The position numbers were made by a program, and so were the translations under genes. From CAZUYC01 sp964624475 (GTDB lineage Bacteria; Myxococcota_A; UBA9160; SMWR01): a stretch of DNA of 64,000 bases. The first letter of the stretch is position 1, and every line of letters begins with the position of its first letter. Below are positions 26,867-35,915 of the stretch, one piece after another. Location: contig CAZUYC010000035.1 of NCBI GenBank assembly GCA_964624475.1, positions 1-64,000 on the forward strand, given 5' to 3'. The notes below the pieces were generated by a model. The model had not been told where the DNA came from and did no database searches. It saw only the letters and a program-made list of their open reading frames with translations.

Positions 26867-27286
26867 TCAGCGGATTGCGCCCCGCGTAGCCGCCTCGGCT
26901 GCGCGGCGGTAGCGGCGCAGGATCGGCTCGAGGTCGAAGTACTCGTTGCGCGCCCTCACCTCGAAACGGATCCGGGCCGATCGATCCGCGTCGAGCAGGA
27001 GGCGCCCGTCGCGCAGCACGCGATGGACGAGATCGGGCGGCGCGGTATTGAGCACGATCGCCTGGACCCGCCGCCCGAGCCGGGCTTCGAGGGCGGCCTC
27101 CACGTCGAGCGGGAGCCCGGCGAGGGAAGGCTCCGGCTCCTCGAGGTAGAGGATGGCGATATCGACATCGCTCCGCGCCCGCGCACCTTCCCGCGCGAAG
27201 CTCCCGAACAGGTAGACCGCCGCCACGCCTCGGGCCTCCGCCACGAAGAACTCCCGCAGAATGCGTTCGAGCTCAGCTCGGTCCAC
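26867..27286 (-). CDS. MNT-type nucleotidyltransferase, no HEPN partner seen
   Basis: This 139-residue protein has the minimal nucleotidyltransferase motif YLFGSFAREGARARSDVDIAIL (GS...SDxD, about residues 25-46) and a C-terminal helix rich in Arg and Tyr (ARNEYFDLEPILRRYRRAA). In type VII toxin-antitoxin pairs such proteins AMPylate a HEPN RNase toxin. The flanking genes are NmrA-like and SirB1-like; no HEPN gene is adjacent. It is either solitary or its partner has been lost. Confidence 0.8.
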   Translation of the reverse strand: MDRAELERILREFFVAEARGVAAVYLFGSFAREGARARSDVDIAILYLEEPEPSLAGLPLDVEAALEARLGRRVQAIVLNTAPPDLVHRVLRDGRLLLDADRSARIRFEVRARNEYFDLEPILRRYRRAAEAATRGAIR

Positions 27287-27329
27287 GCTGCGAAGATAGC
27301 GCTGCCACTCCTCCCCGAATCCCGGAGCT

Positions 27330-28169
27330 TCAGTGCAGCCGCTGCGGCCGGGTGCGGAGGGCGCGCAGGCGCTCGCGGACGGGGGGGGCGGTCTCGTCGT
27401 CGGGGGCCTGCTGGAGGAAGCGCTCGAGGTCCTGGGCGGCGGCGGCGAAGCACTCGAGCTTCTCGTAGACGAGGCCGCGGTCGCGCAGCTCGGTCGGGGA
27501 ATCGGGGGTGAGCAGCAGGATGCGCTCGCAGCAGGCCAGGGTGCGGCCGAAGTCGCGAGCGCGCAGGTGGAGCTGCTTCAGGTTGGTGAGGATCCGCACC
27601 AGGACCTCGCGCGGCGTTGCGGCGCGCAGGTGCCGCTCGGGCTCGAAGACGGCGTCCGGGCCGAGGGCCGCGTGCAGGCGCGTCCGGCACTCCAAGAGCG
27701 AGAGCATGCGGCCGGAGAAGGGGTCGAGGATCCGGAGCGGCGGGCCGTCGAGCTTCACCAGGAAGTGACCGGGGAAGGAGACGCCGCGGAGCGGGAGGTC
27801 GAGGCGCCGCGCCACCTCGACGAGTACCAGCGCGAGCGTGATCGGGATCCCGGTGCGCCGGTCGAGGACCTCGTTCAGGTAGCTGTTGCGCGGGTCGTCG
27901 TAGCTCTTCTCGTTGCCGCCGAAAGCCTGCTCCTGGAAGAGGAAGCGCAGCAGGCGCTCGGCCCGCTCCGCATCGGGCGCGCCCTGGCCGAGGCCCGGCG
28001 CGGCCTCGGCGGCGAGCGCGTCGAGGCGCGCGAGGTAGGCGCGGACGTCGAGCGAGGGATACTCCTCCGCCGCGATCCAGAGCGCCGCGAGCGCGAGGTC
28101 GATCCTCGCGTCGGGGAGCCGCGCCAGCTCGGCGAAGCGTTCGCGGGGATCGAGCGCCTCCACGCTCAC
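27330..28169 (-). CDS. SirB1 family transglutaminase-like/TPR protein
   Basis: This 279-residue protein contains the SirB1 transglutaminase-like domain: FGGNEKSYDDPRNSYLNEVL, then RTGIPITLALVLVEVARRL, GVSFPGHFLVK and ILDPFSGR. C-terminal TPR units follow (LLLTPDSPTELRDRGLVY). The family fold resembles cysteine proteases, but the enzymatic role is unproven. The GTG at 28169 overlaps the stop of the CcmD-like gene upstream, so the two are translationally coupled. Confidence 0.85.
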   Translation of the reverse strand: MSVEALDPRERFAELARLPDARIDLALAALWIAAEEYPSLDVRAYLARLDALAAEAAPGLGQGAPDAERAERLLRFLFQEQAFGGNEKSYDDPRNSYLNEVLDRRTGIPITLALVLVEVARRLDLPLRGVSFPGHFLVKLDGPPLRILDPFSGRMLSLLECRTRLHAALGPDAVFEPERHLRAATPREVLVRILTNLKQLHLRARDFGRTLACCERILLLTPDSPTELRDRGLVYEKLECFAAAAQDLERFLQQAPDDETAPPVRERLRALRTRPQRLH

Positions 28170-28309
28170 TCGCTGCGCGCGAGGGGCGGGCCGCTCCCGC
28201 GGCGCACCCCCTCGCGACGGCGGAGCGCTCGCCGTTTCGCCTGGATCCAGAGGCCGTAGGCCAGCAGCGAGCCGACCACCACGACGTATGCGGCGATGAG
28301 GTAGCCCAC
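28166..28309 (-). CDS. CcmD-like small single-TM protein
   Basis: A 47-residue frame begins at GTG 28309, with GGGAGGG just upstream. It reads VGYLIAAYVVVVGSLLAYGL, then WIQAKRRALRRREG: a single membrane helix with a basic cytoplasmic tail. This is the layout of CcmD, the small subunit that tethers CcmE to the heme exporter CcmABC. Its TGA overlaps the GTG of the SirB1 gene (GTGA). No other ccm gene is in the window, so the name is suggestive only. Upstream in frame there is a stop and no other start. Confidence 0.55.
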   Translation of the reverse strand: MGYLIAAYVVVVGSLLAYGLWIQAKRRALRRREGVRRGSGPPLARSE

Positions 28310-28591
28310 GCCCTCCCGCTCGAGTACCCGCTCGGGCGGCCGCGCCGGCCTGCCCGCAGCCGCCGCCTACCCTAACCTCGCGGAGCGACGCGCGCACCCC
28401 TGTGGCAGCCCTCGCCCGACCGCGTCCTGCGCGCCCAGGCCACCGCTCGAGCTCTTCCGCGACCTCCCGAGCTCCGCCGCTAGCCGCCCGAAGCCGCCGC
28501 TCCGCCGCACCGAGGGCGAAGCGCGCGGGCACGCGGCTTGCTCCGCCCGAGGCGTGGCGCCCCGAACGCCGCGGTCCCGGGGAGCCCTGCG

Positions 28592-31500
28592 ATGATCCGA
28601 GTCCTCGTGCGCCGCGCTGCGCGGCTCGCCCTCCTGCTCCTCGCCGCGTGCGACCTCGGCAGCGGCCCTGGCTCCACCCTGATCTCGGCGAGCCCCGGGC
28701 TCCCGCGCTACCAGGAGCCCGCGGCCGTGCCGGTTCCCGGCGGGATCGTGAACGCCGTCGGCGGGAACCTCCTCGTGCGCCGCGTCGACCTCTCGATCGA
28801 CACGAAGCTCGGCACGCAGGAGATCGGCGCCGTCTACAACTCGAAGAAGCGGCGCTGGCGCTGGAGCTGGAGCATGCGCTACGCGGGAGACGCCTTCGTC
28901 GATGCCACCGGCGCCGTCCATCCCAATCTACTCTGGGGCATCGCCGACGGCGCCGTGATCCCGGGCAGCGTCTGGATCAAGCTCGACGCCTCGCGCATCC
29001 AGTCCTTGGGCGGGCTCGTCCACGAGTTCGACCCCGACGGGCGCCTCGCCGCGCGGCGCTGGGCGAGCGACTCCCATCCCCGCCTCGAGCACCTGGCGCA
29101 GGTGATCGCCGGCGCGCCGCGCACCACCGAGATTCGCCAGTGCGGCGCCCCGGGCGCGTGCTCGACCGTCGCGAGCATCACCTACGACGCACAGGGCCGC
29201 GTGGTCGCGATCACCGACCGCGCGGGCCGCGTCGCCGACTTCGCCTACGACGCGAACGGCTGGCTCGTGACCGCCCGCGACGCCCTGGACGTGGAGCGCG
29301 GGCTCCCGGGCTTCCGCTACGAGTACGGCGAGGACCAGCGCCTCCTCGCCCGCACGAGCTCCGAGGGCGAGCGGATCGAGTACTCCTGGCACTGGAACCA
29401 GGGACGCATCACCGAGGTGCGCGCGATCGGCGCCGGGGACGCCGTGCACCGCTTCGAGTACGCGAACGACACGAATCCGTGGGCGCCACACACGACGGCC
29501 TACGTCGATCCGTCGGGCCAGCGGACGCTCTACCGCTTCGATGGCAGCCGGAGGCTGCATCACGTGACGCTCCCGACCGGCGAGTCGATCTCGCGCGAGT
29601 GGTCGGGCTTCCAGGTCACGCGGCTCGTCGAGCCCGGCCTCACGACGAGCTGGAGCTACGTCGACGACGACGAGGTGATCCGCACCGACCCGAGCGGGAA
29701 CGCGGTGCGCTTCGACTTCCGGATCGGGTCCGGCGAGAACCGGGCCGAGCCCTACCGGCGCCCGATCGATCGCATCGACGACTCGCTCGGCGCCGTGGAG
29801 CGGCGCGGCTACGACGGCCTGGGGCGCCTCGCCTGGGTCGAGAATGGCGCCGGGGAGCGCAGCTCCACCGCGTGGAGCTCGGAGAACCTGCTCGCGAGCG
29901 AGACAGGTCCGGACGGCATCGCGACCCTCTACTCGGCCTACGGCGAGCACGGCCACGCGCAGACGGTCGGCACCGCCGGCGAGGTCGCGACCCGCGTCTT
30001 CGACGAGGTCGGGAACGCGGTCTCGAGCTCGGGGCTCGAGCGCTTCGACGCGCGGCCCGGCGGCGAGATCTCGCGGCGCTACGATGGCGACCGGAACCTC
30101 GCCGAGCTCGTGCTCGCGGACCTGCCCGAGAGCGGCCCGCCGAGCGAATCGACGATCCGGATCGAGTGGCGGAGCGACCGGCGCGTGCTCCGGACCCTGC
30201 GCCCCGGCGGCGGCGACCACGAGTTCGACTACGACGCGCAGGGACGCCTGGTGGCCCGCCGCGAGCGCTCGGGCGGAGCGTGGGCGGCGACGCTCTACGA
30301 GCTCGACGCCGTCGGGCGCACGGTCGCCGAGACGCTGCCGAACGGGATGCGGCGCGAGCTCGCCTTCGATGCGGCGGGGCGCCAGGTCGCCCTGCGCGCC
30401 CTGCAGGGCGGCGCGCCCGAGGGCGATCTCACGGTCGCGTGGGTCGACGGCCGGCCCGCGACCGCGGAGGACTCGCTCGCGGGCGGCGCCGAGAGCTACA
30501 GCTGGGACGCGGCCGGCGAGCTCGCCGCCGTCGAGTTCCCGGGCGGCGAGCGGCTCGAGATCGAGCGCGACCTCCGGGGGCGGCGCGTGCACGAGATCTA
30601 TCGGCTCGCCGACGGTTCGGTCCTGCGCGAGATCGGCTTCGCCTACGACGGCGCCGACCGCAGGACCCGCCTCGACGAAGGCGGAGCGCTGCTCGTGCAG
30701 GAGGCCTGGTCGGCCGGGCGGCTCGCGAGCACGAGCTTCGGGAGCGGCCTGGTGCGGAGCTACGCCTACGATCCCGCGACGGGCCTGCTCGCCGCGGCGA
30801 CGAGCGTCGGGCCGGGCGGGGCCGTCGTCGAGGCGAGCAGCCTCGCGATCGAGGAGCTCGAAGCGGCCGGCGAGCTCCGTCTGGTCGCCGAGACCGCGAG
30901 CGCGGGCCCCGCGGTCGCGATCACGCGGGAGGAGTTCGCGCTGGGCCCGCTCGCCGGCGAGGGCAAGCGCCTGCTCGCCTCGAGCAACGGCTCGAGCGAG
31001 CGCCTCCACGCCGCGGACCCGCTCGCCAACACGACCCGCCACGGAGGCGACGCCTTCGTCTACGACGCGGAGGCGAGTCGCCTGCTCGCCCGCATCGACG
31101 CGGCGAGCGGCGCTCTGCTCGCCCACTACGCCTGGGATGCGGCCGGCTTCTGCGTCGCGCGCGACGGAGTCGCCCTCGAATGGACGGCGCTCGGGCGGAT
31201 CGCGGCGATCGGATCCGCGGCGAGCTTCGAGTGGGACCTCCAGGGCCGCCCGCTGCGGCGGGTCGTCGCGGGCCTCGAGGTGCGCTTCCGCTTCGGCGGG
31301 CGGGTCGAGACGGACGCCGCGGGCTTCCCGCGCCGCCTCGATCTCGGCCCGGTCGCGCTGCGTCTCGACAGCGGCCAGCGCCGCTACCGCCACCTCGACT
31401 TCCGCGGCAACGTGAAGCTCGAGAGCGACGACGCGGGCGAGATCGCGCTGCACCTGCGCTACGGGCCCTACGGCATCGACGCGAGCTTCGGCGCGGGCGA

Positions 31501-32110
31501 CGGCGCCGCGACCTTCGCGGGCGGGCGCGATCTCGGCGGCCTCGTGCTCCTCGGAGCGCGCGTGCTCGACCCCGACGCAGGCCGTTTCCTCGCCCCCGAC
31601 CCGCTGCTCCAGCTCGTGAACCAGTACAGCTACACGCTCGCCAACCCGGTCACCTTCTGGGATCCGGACGGGCGCCGGTGGACGCTCTCGGGGTTCCTCT
31701 ACGGCACGCTCGGAACCGCCGGAGGGGCCGTGATCGGCTCGGCGACCGCGGCGGCTTCGGGGAGCGCGGTCATCGGCACCGCGGTCGGCGGACCGATCGG
31801 AGCCGTGCTCGGAGTGGCGATCGCCCAGATGATCCACCAGCAGCTCAACCCGGGGGACCGGGGAGCGTTCGGAGTCGAGGACGCGCTCGAGCTCGCCACG
31901 CCGCTCTACATCGATCCACCCGCACGAGGCGCCGGCGATCGCTCGGGCGGATCGCCCGGGGGTTCGCCCCGCCGCCTCGCGCCTCCGGCGGGTCCCGGCT
32001 GCGACTGCGCCGCTCCGTCACCGGGATTCACCAGCTCGAGCTTCCGCTTCGGCGCGTGGGGTGTGGGGGGAGTCTCGGGAGCTGTGGGCGGCGGCTTCGG
32101 GGGTTTCTGA
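28592..32110 (+). CDS. Rhs/YD-repeat lipoprotein with hydrophobic C-terminal tip
   Basis: This 1172-residue protein starts at ATG 28592 with a lipoprotein signal (ARLALLLLAAC, Cys at about residue 19). About 1000 residues of YD/RHS repeats follow (YDAQGRVVAITDRAGRVADF, YDANGWLV, YDGLGRLAWV, YDAQGRLVARR). The Rhs core signature is GARVLDPDAGRFLAPDPLLQ and YSYTLANPVTFWDPDGR. Beyond the core, where polymorphic-toxin tips start, lies a glycine-zipper hydrophobic segment (GTLGTAGGAVIGSATAAASG, GTAVGGPIGAVLGVAIAQM) and a Gly/Pro/Ser-rich tail ending GGGFGGF. Rhs shells enclose a toxin tip; a membrane-inserting tip is inferred. A lipid anchor on the shell is unusual compared with T6SS-loaded Rhs proteins. 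The next two genes follow closely on the same strand. Confidence 0.85.
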   Translation: MIRVLVRRAARLALLLLAACDLGSGPGSTLISASPGLPRYQEPAAVPVPGGIVNAVGGNLLVRRVDLSIDTKLGTQEIGAVYNSKKRRWRWSWSMRYAGDAFVDATGAVHPNLLWGIADGAVIPGSVWIKLDASRIQSLGGLVHEFDPDGRLAARRWASDSHPRLEHLAQVIAGAPRTTEIRQCGAPGACSTVASITYDAQGRVVAITDRAGRVADFAYDANGWLVTARDALDVERGLPGFRYEYGEDQRLLARTSSEGERIEYSWHWNQGRITEVRAIGAGDAVHRFEYANDTNPWAPHTTAYVDPSGQRTLYRFDGSRRLHHVTLPTGESISREWSGFQVTRLVEPGLTTSWSYVDDDEVIRTDPSGNAVRFDFRIGSGENRAEPYRRPIDRIDDSLGAVERRGYDGLGRLAWVENGAGERSSTAWSSENLLASETGPDGIATLYSAYGEHGHAQTVGTAGEVATRVFDEVGNAVSSSGLERFDARPGGEISRRYDGDRNLAELVLADLPESGPPSESTIRIEWRSDRRVLRTLRPGGGDHEFDYDAQGRLVARRERSGGAWAATLYELDAVGRTVAETLPNGMRRELAFDAAGRQVALRALQGGAPEGDLTVAWVDGRPATAEDSLAGGAESYSWDAAGELAAVEFPGGERLEIERDLRGRRVHEIYRLADGSVLREIGFAYDGADRRTRLDEGGALLVQEAWSAGRLASTSFGSGLVRSYAYDPATGLLAAATSVGPGGAVVEASSLAIEELEAAGELRLVAETASAGPAVAITREEFALGPLAGEGKRLLASSNGSSERLHAADPLANTTRHGGDAFVYDAEASRLLARIDAASGALLAHYAWDAAGFCVARDGVALEWTALGRIAAIGSAASFEWDLQGRPLRRVVAGLEVRFRFGGRVETDAAGFPRRLDLGPVALRLDSGQRRYRHLDFRGNVKLESDDAGEIALHLRYGPYGIDASFGAGDGAATFAGGRDLGGLVLLGARVLDPDAGRFLAPDPLLQLVNQYSYTLANPVTFWDPDGRRWTLSGFLYGTLGTAGGAVIGSATAAASGSAVIGTAVGGPIGAVLGVAIAQMIHQQLNPGDRGAFGVEDALELATPLYIDPPARGAGDRSGGSPGGSPRRLAPPAGPGCDCAAPSPGFTSSSFRFGAWGVGGVSGAVGGGFGGF

Positions 32111-32169
32111 CGCACACGAAACAGGAGGGCACGCCCTTGCTGCTACGCTCGAGGCCCGACGAGGGGAAG

Positions 32170-32703
32170 ATGGGACTCTTCACCGCGCTCAGCGATGCGT
32201 CCTTCGTCCAGAGGCCGGGCGGAAGGCGGATCTTCCATCCCTGGGGTAGCCGTGGCCGTGGCTACGAGCTCCGCTCGGAGGAGGAGTACCGGCGCCTGCG
32301 GCGCGAGGTGGCGTGGCTCGCGCGCATCGGGATCTTCGGCCTTCCGATCGTCGCCGGCTTCACGGTGCCGCGCTCCGGGATCCTCCCCGTCGTCCTGCTC
32401 GCGCCGCTCCTCACCATGCTGCTGGTCCTGCGCGTCGCCTGGCTGACGCGTAGCCTCGTGCCCAGCGAGGAGCGCATCAGCCTCGGCGAGGCGCGTGCAC
32501 GCCTCGCCGAGGCCGTGAGCGCCGGCGGGGTCCAGCGCATCACGGGCTTCTTCGTCGCGCTCGCTGCCGTCGGGCTCGGCCTCTTCCTCGCCGGTCGGGG
32601 AGCGGAGTTCCTCGCCGTCGGCATCGCGATGGGCCTCGCCGCCGCGTACCTGCGCTGGAGCCTCTGGGAGTGGAAGCGGCGCTTCGGGCGGAGGAGCGCG
32701 TAG
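32170..32703 (+). CDS. small multi-TM membrane protein (possible immunity protein)
   Basis: This 177-residue protein starts at ATG 32170 after GAGGGGA. Two hydrophobic pairs are visible: LARIGIFGLPIVAGFTV plus LPVVLLAPLLTMLLVLRVAW, and ITGFFVALAAVGLGLFL plus FLAVGIAMGLAAAYLRW, joined by an amphipathic cytoplasmic-type loop. No family is recognised. Its place directly downstream of the Rhs lipoprotein, where immunity genes usually sit, and its membrane location fit protection against a membrane-active tip. This is inference. The TTG of the CHAT gene begins one base after its stop. Confidence 0.7.
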   Translation: MGLFTALSDASFVQRPGGRRIFHPWGSRGRGYELRSEEEYRRLRREVAWLARIGIFGLPIVAGFTVPRSGILPVVLLAPLLTMLLVLRVAWLTRSLVPSEERISLGEARARLAEAVSAGGVQRITGFFVALAAVGLGLFLAGRGAEFLAVGIAMGLAAAYLRWSLWEWKRRFGRRSA

Positions 32704-32704
32704 C

Positions 32705-35700
32705 TTGACGCTGCGGGGTCGGCGGATCCTCCGCGCGCTCGCCTCCTCCTGCCTGCTCGCTGCCGCCCCGGGTCCCGCCGCGGCGGCCGAGGACCCCGCC
32801 GCGCTCGCGACGCGCGCGGGCGAGGCGTGTCGCGCGGGAGATCTCGACGCCGCGGGCGAGGCGCTGAGCGCGCTCGCGATCTCGCTCGACACCGCGCTCG
32901 GGCCGCGGCACGGCGCGGCGCGCCTCGTGCGCGTGAGCCTGGCGGCCGTGGAGCGCAGCGCGGGTCGGGCCGCAGCGAGCGAGGCCGAAGCGCCCGCCGG
33001 CGCCGCGGCCCCCGAGGCTCCGCTGGCTCCCGGGCTCGAGCGCGCGCTCCGCGCGCTCCGCGCCTGCAGCGCGCTCGCGCCGGCCACCGCTCCGCCGGGC
33101 GCCGCGGCCCCCCCCATCGGCTTCGCGGCGCAGCTCGAGCTCGCGCGCGGGCTCCTCCAGCGCGGGCTCTACCGGCGCGCCCTCGAGGTGGCGCAGGACG
33201 CGCGCGCGACCCTCGGCGCGGAGGCAAGGCCCGAGGCCCGCATGCAGCTCGAGGAGACGCTCGCGTTGGCCTTGCTCCAGCTCGGCCAGCGCGACGCCGC
33301 GCTCGCCTCCGCGGGCGCGGCCGAGGCGATCGCCCGCGATCTCGGGGCGACCGATCTGCGCATCACGCTCGCCCGCCTGCGCGCCCAGACCGGCGACCTC
33401 GAGGGCGCAGGCGACGCACTCGCCGCGCTCGAGGCCGAGGCGCGCACGCCCCCGCTCCGCGCCGAGCTCGCCGAGGCCCGCGGCGACCTCTGGCTCCGGC
33501 TCGGCTCTCCGCGCGAAGCGCTCGCGGCGCTCGACTCCGCGGTCGATGCTCACCGGGAAGTGTATGGAGCCGAGCACCCCTCGACCGCCGCGGCGCTCCA
33601 GCTGCGCGGCGACGCCCATCGCCAGGCAGGCGACTTCCCTTCGGCCGACGCCGACTACCGGGCGACCCTCGCGGCGCGCCGCCGGCTCGGCGCCGCGCAT
33701 CCCGACGTGGCGCGCACGCAGAACGCGATCGGCGTGCTGCGCGGCGACCTCGGCGACTGGGAAGGGGCCGACGGCGCCTTCGCCGAGGCGCTCGCGATCC
33801 TCGAGCCGGCGCTCGGGGCCGAGCACCCCGAGACCCTGACGGTGCGCTCGAACCGGGCGCTCGCGCGCTGGGGCAGGACGCAGAGCGACGCGGCGGCCGA
33901 GGAGTACGCCGCGGTGGTCGCCGCGCTGGCCGCGACGCTCGGGGCGGACCACCCGGAGGTGGCCGCGGCGCTGCGCAACCAGGCCCGCATCGAAGCGGAT
34001 CGCGGCCGGCTCGACGCCGCGGGAGCGCTCCTGGAGCGGGCGCTCGCCGCACAGCGGAAGAGCCTCGGGCCCGAGCACCCGGCGCTCGCGCCGACGCGGC
34101 TCGCCCGCGCGCGGCTCCTCGCCCGGCGCGGCGACGCGGCTCAGGCGGAGGCCGAGGCGGCCGCGGCGACGGCCGCGCTCGAGCGCTCGCTCGGCCCGGC
34201 GCACCCGCTGGTCGCGCGCGCGCGCACGCTCGAGGCCCGCCTGGCGGCGGCGCGCGGCGATGGCGCCGCGGCGTGGTCCGCGTCCGCGCAGGCCTCGCGC
34301 GAGATCGCGCGCTACACGCGCCGCACCTTCGGCGCCATCTCCGACCGCCAGCGCGCGCTGCTCGCCGACGACGCCGAGGACGTGATCGGCGCCCTGCTCT
34401 CCGCGGAAGGCGCATCGCCGCGCGAGGCGCTCCTCGAGCTCCTGCCGCACCGCGACGCCGTGCTGCGCTCCATCGCCGCCACCCAGCGCAGTGCGCGCGG
34501 TAGGAAACGCGGCGAGCTCGCGGAGCTGCGCCGCCGCTACGTGGCGGCCGTGCTCGGCACGGGAGCGGAGGCGGCGCGCCGCGCCCGCACGCTCGCCGAC
34601 GAGATCGACCGGCTCGAGGTGACGAGCGCGCACGACGCACGCCTGCCCGAGACCGACCCGAGCGAGGCCCTCGAGCGCGCCTGCAAGCGACTCCCCGAGG
34701 GCGCGGCGCTGGTCGCCTTCGCGGCCCATGACCGGACCCCCCGCGGCGATGCCTCCGCCACCCGCCCCGCGCTCGCGGCGTTCGTCGTGCGCGGCGAGTG
34801 CGCGGTCGTGCGCGTCGACCTGCCGGAGAGCGAGCGCGCCGTGGCGGCGGCGGAGGCGTTCGCGCAGGCGATGCGCGCGCAGCGCATGGACGACCCGAGC
34901 GCGCGCGCGGCGCTCGCCGAGAGCCTGCTCGGCCCGCTGCGCGCCGCGCTCGCGGGCGCTCAGCGCTGGCTCGTGATCCCGGACGGCGCGCTCTGGGGCG
35001 TGCCGTTCGGCGCCCTTCCCGACCCCGAGGCGCCGGACCGCTACCTGCTCGAGCGGGTGACGGTCGGCTACCTGACCTCGATCTTCGAGCTTGCCGAAGC
35101 CGAGCCGCGCCGCGGCGTCCGCGTGTCCGATGCGCGTTCGCTGCTGCTCGGCGCGCCCGAGTTCGGGAACGACGGGGGCCCGACGGTGCTGACCGAGAGC
35201 GGCCCGTGCGCGATTCCCCCCTTCGCGGCGCTCCCGGCGACGCGGCGCGAGGTGGAGGACATCGAGCCGCTCGTGGGCGAGCCGAGCCTGCTGCTCGGAG
35301 CCGAGGCCCGCAAGGACCGGCTCGCGGCCGCGCTGGGCCTGCGCCCCTGGCTCGTGCACCTCGCCACGCACGCCTACTTCGCCGGCCAGGGAGGCTGCGG
35401 CGCGCGCGCGCCGGCGCAGGGCGCGTGGCGCGAGGCCGACGCGCCGATCGCGCCGAACCCGCTGCTCCTCTCGGGGATCGCGATGGCCGGCGCGAACGGG
35501 GGCGACCGCATCGCGGCGGACGCGCGCGGCGGGATCCTCACGGCCTACGAGGTCGCGAGCCTCGACCTGGGCGCGGCCGGGCTCGTGGTCCTCTCGGCCT
35601 GCGACACGGGCACGGGTCTGCGCCAGCGCGGCCACGAGGTGCAGGGCCTGCGCTGGGGCTTCCGCGCCGCCGGAGCGCGCGCGCTCGTCACGAGCCTCTG

Positions 35701-35899
35701 GCTCAGCAACGACGTCGCCACGCGCGAGCTGATGCGCGCCTTCTACACGGCGCTCGCGTCCGAGGCCGCGCCGGACGACCCCTTCCGCGGGGCGGAGGCG
35801 CTGCGGCGGGCCCAGCTCGCGCAGGTCGAGGCGGAGCGGCGCTTCGGGCTCCGCCGCCCGCTCACCTGGGCCAACTTCGTCTTCTCGGGCGTGCTCTGA
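32705..35899 (+). CDS. secreted TPR-CHAT domain protease
   Basis: This 1064-residue protein starts at TTG 32705 with a signal peptide ending AAAPGPAAAA. Residues ~30-560 are TPR units, including kinesin-light-chain-like ones (AEHPSTAAALQLRGDAHRQA, AHPDVARTQNAIGVLRGDLG, EHPETLTVRSNRALARWG). The C-terminal ~350 residues are a CHAT (caspase HetF-associated) domain: VIPDGALWGVPFGALPDP, the catalytic His in VHLATHAYF, the catalytic Cys in VVLSACDTGTG, then QGLRWGFRAAGARALVTSLW and the end TWANFVFSGVL. Both catalytic residues are present. CHAT proteases cut specific targets after TPR-mediated activation; export is notable. It is convergent with the FecR gene, 16 bp away. Confidence 0.92.
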   Translation: MTLRGRRILRALASSCLLAAAPGPAAAAEDPAALATRAGEACRAGDLDAAGEALSALAISLDTALGPRHGAARLVRVSLAAVERSAGRAAASEAEAPAGAAAPEAPLAPGLERALRALRACSALAPATAPPGAAAPPIGFAAQLELARGLLQRGLYRRALEVAQDARATLGAEARPEARMQLEETLALALLQLGQRDAALASAGAAEAIARDLGATDLRITLARLRAQTGDLEGAGDALAALEAEARTPPLRAELAEARGDLWLRLGSPREALAALDSAVDAHREVYGAEHPSTAAALQLRGDAHRQAGDFPSADADYRATLAARRRLGAAHPDVARTQNAIGVLRGDLGDWEGADGAFAEALAILEPALGAEHPETLTVRSNRALARWGRTQSDAAAEEYAAVVAALAATLGADHPEVAAALRNQARIEADRGRLDAAGALLERALAAQRKSLGPEHPALAPTRLARARLLARRGDAAQAEAEAAAATAALERSLGPAHPLVARARTLEARLAAARGDGAAAWSASAQASREIARYTRRTFGAISDRQRALLADDAEDVIGALLSAEGASPREALLELLPHRDAVLRSIAATQRSARGRKRGELAELRRRYVAAVLGTGAEAARRARTLADEIDRLEVTSAHDARLPETDPSEALERACKRLPEGAALVAFAAHDRTPRGDASATRPALAAFVVRGECAVVRVDLPESERAVAAAEAFAQAMRAQRMDDPSARAALAESLLGPLRAALAGAQRWLVIPDGALWGVPFGALPDPEAPDRYLLERVTVGYLTSIFELAEAEPRRGVRVSDARSLLLGAPEFGNDGGPTVLTESGPCAIPPFAALPATRREVEDIEPLVGEPSLLLGAEARKDRLAAALGLRPWLVHLATHAYFAGQGGCGARAPAQGAWREADAPIAPNPLLLSGIAMAGANGGDRIAADARGGILTAYEVASLDLGAAGLVVLSACDTGTGLRQRGHEVQGLRWGFRAAGARALVTSLWLSNDVATRELMRAFYTALASEAAPDDPFRGAEALRRAQLAQVEAERRFGLRRPLTWANFVFSGVL

Positions 35900-35915
35900 G
35901 CGCCGGCGCGAGCCT

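Noticed and set aside
27617..28259. Plus-strand frames over the SirB1 gene
   Set aside because: They are shadow frames; the minus strand carries the complete SirB1/TPR motifs.
28402..32703. Long alternative plus-strand frame through the Rhs gene
   Set aside because: Only its last 178 codons (from ATG 32170) look like a protein. The rest is an Arg-rich shadow of the Rhs gene.
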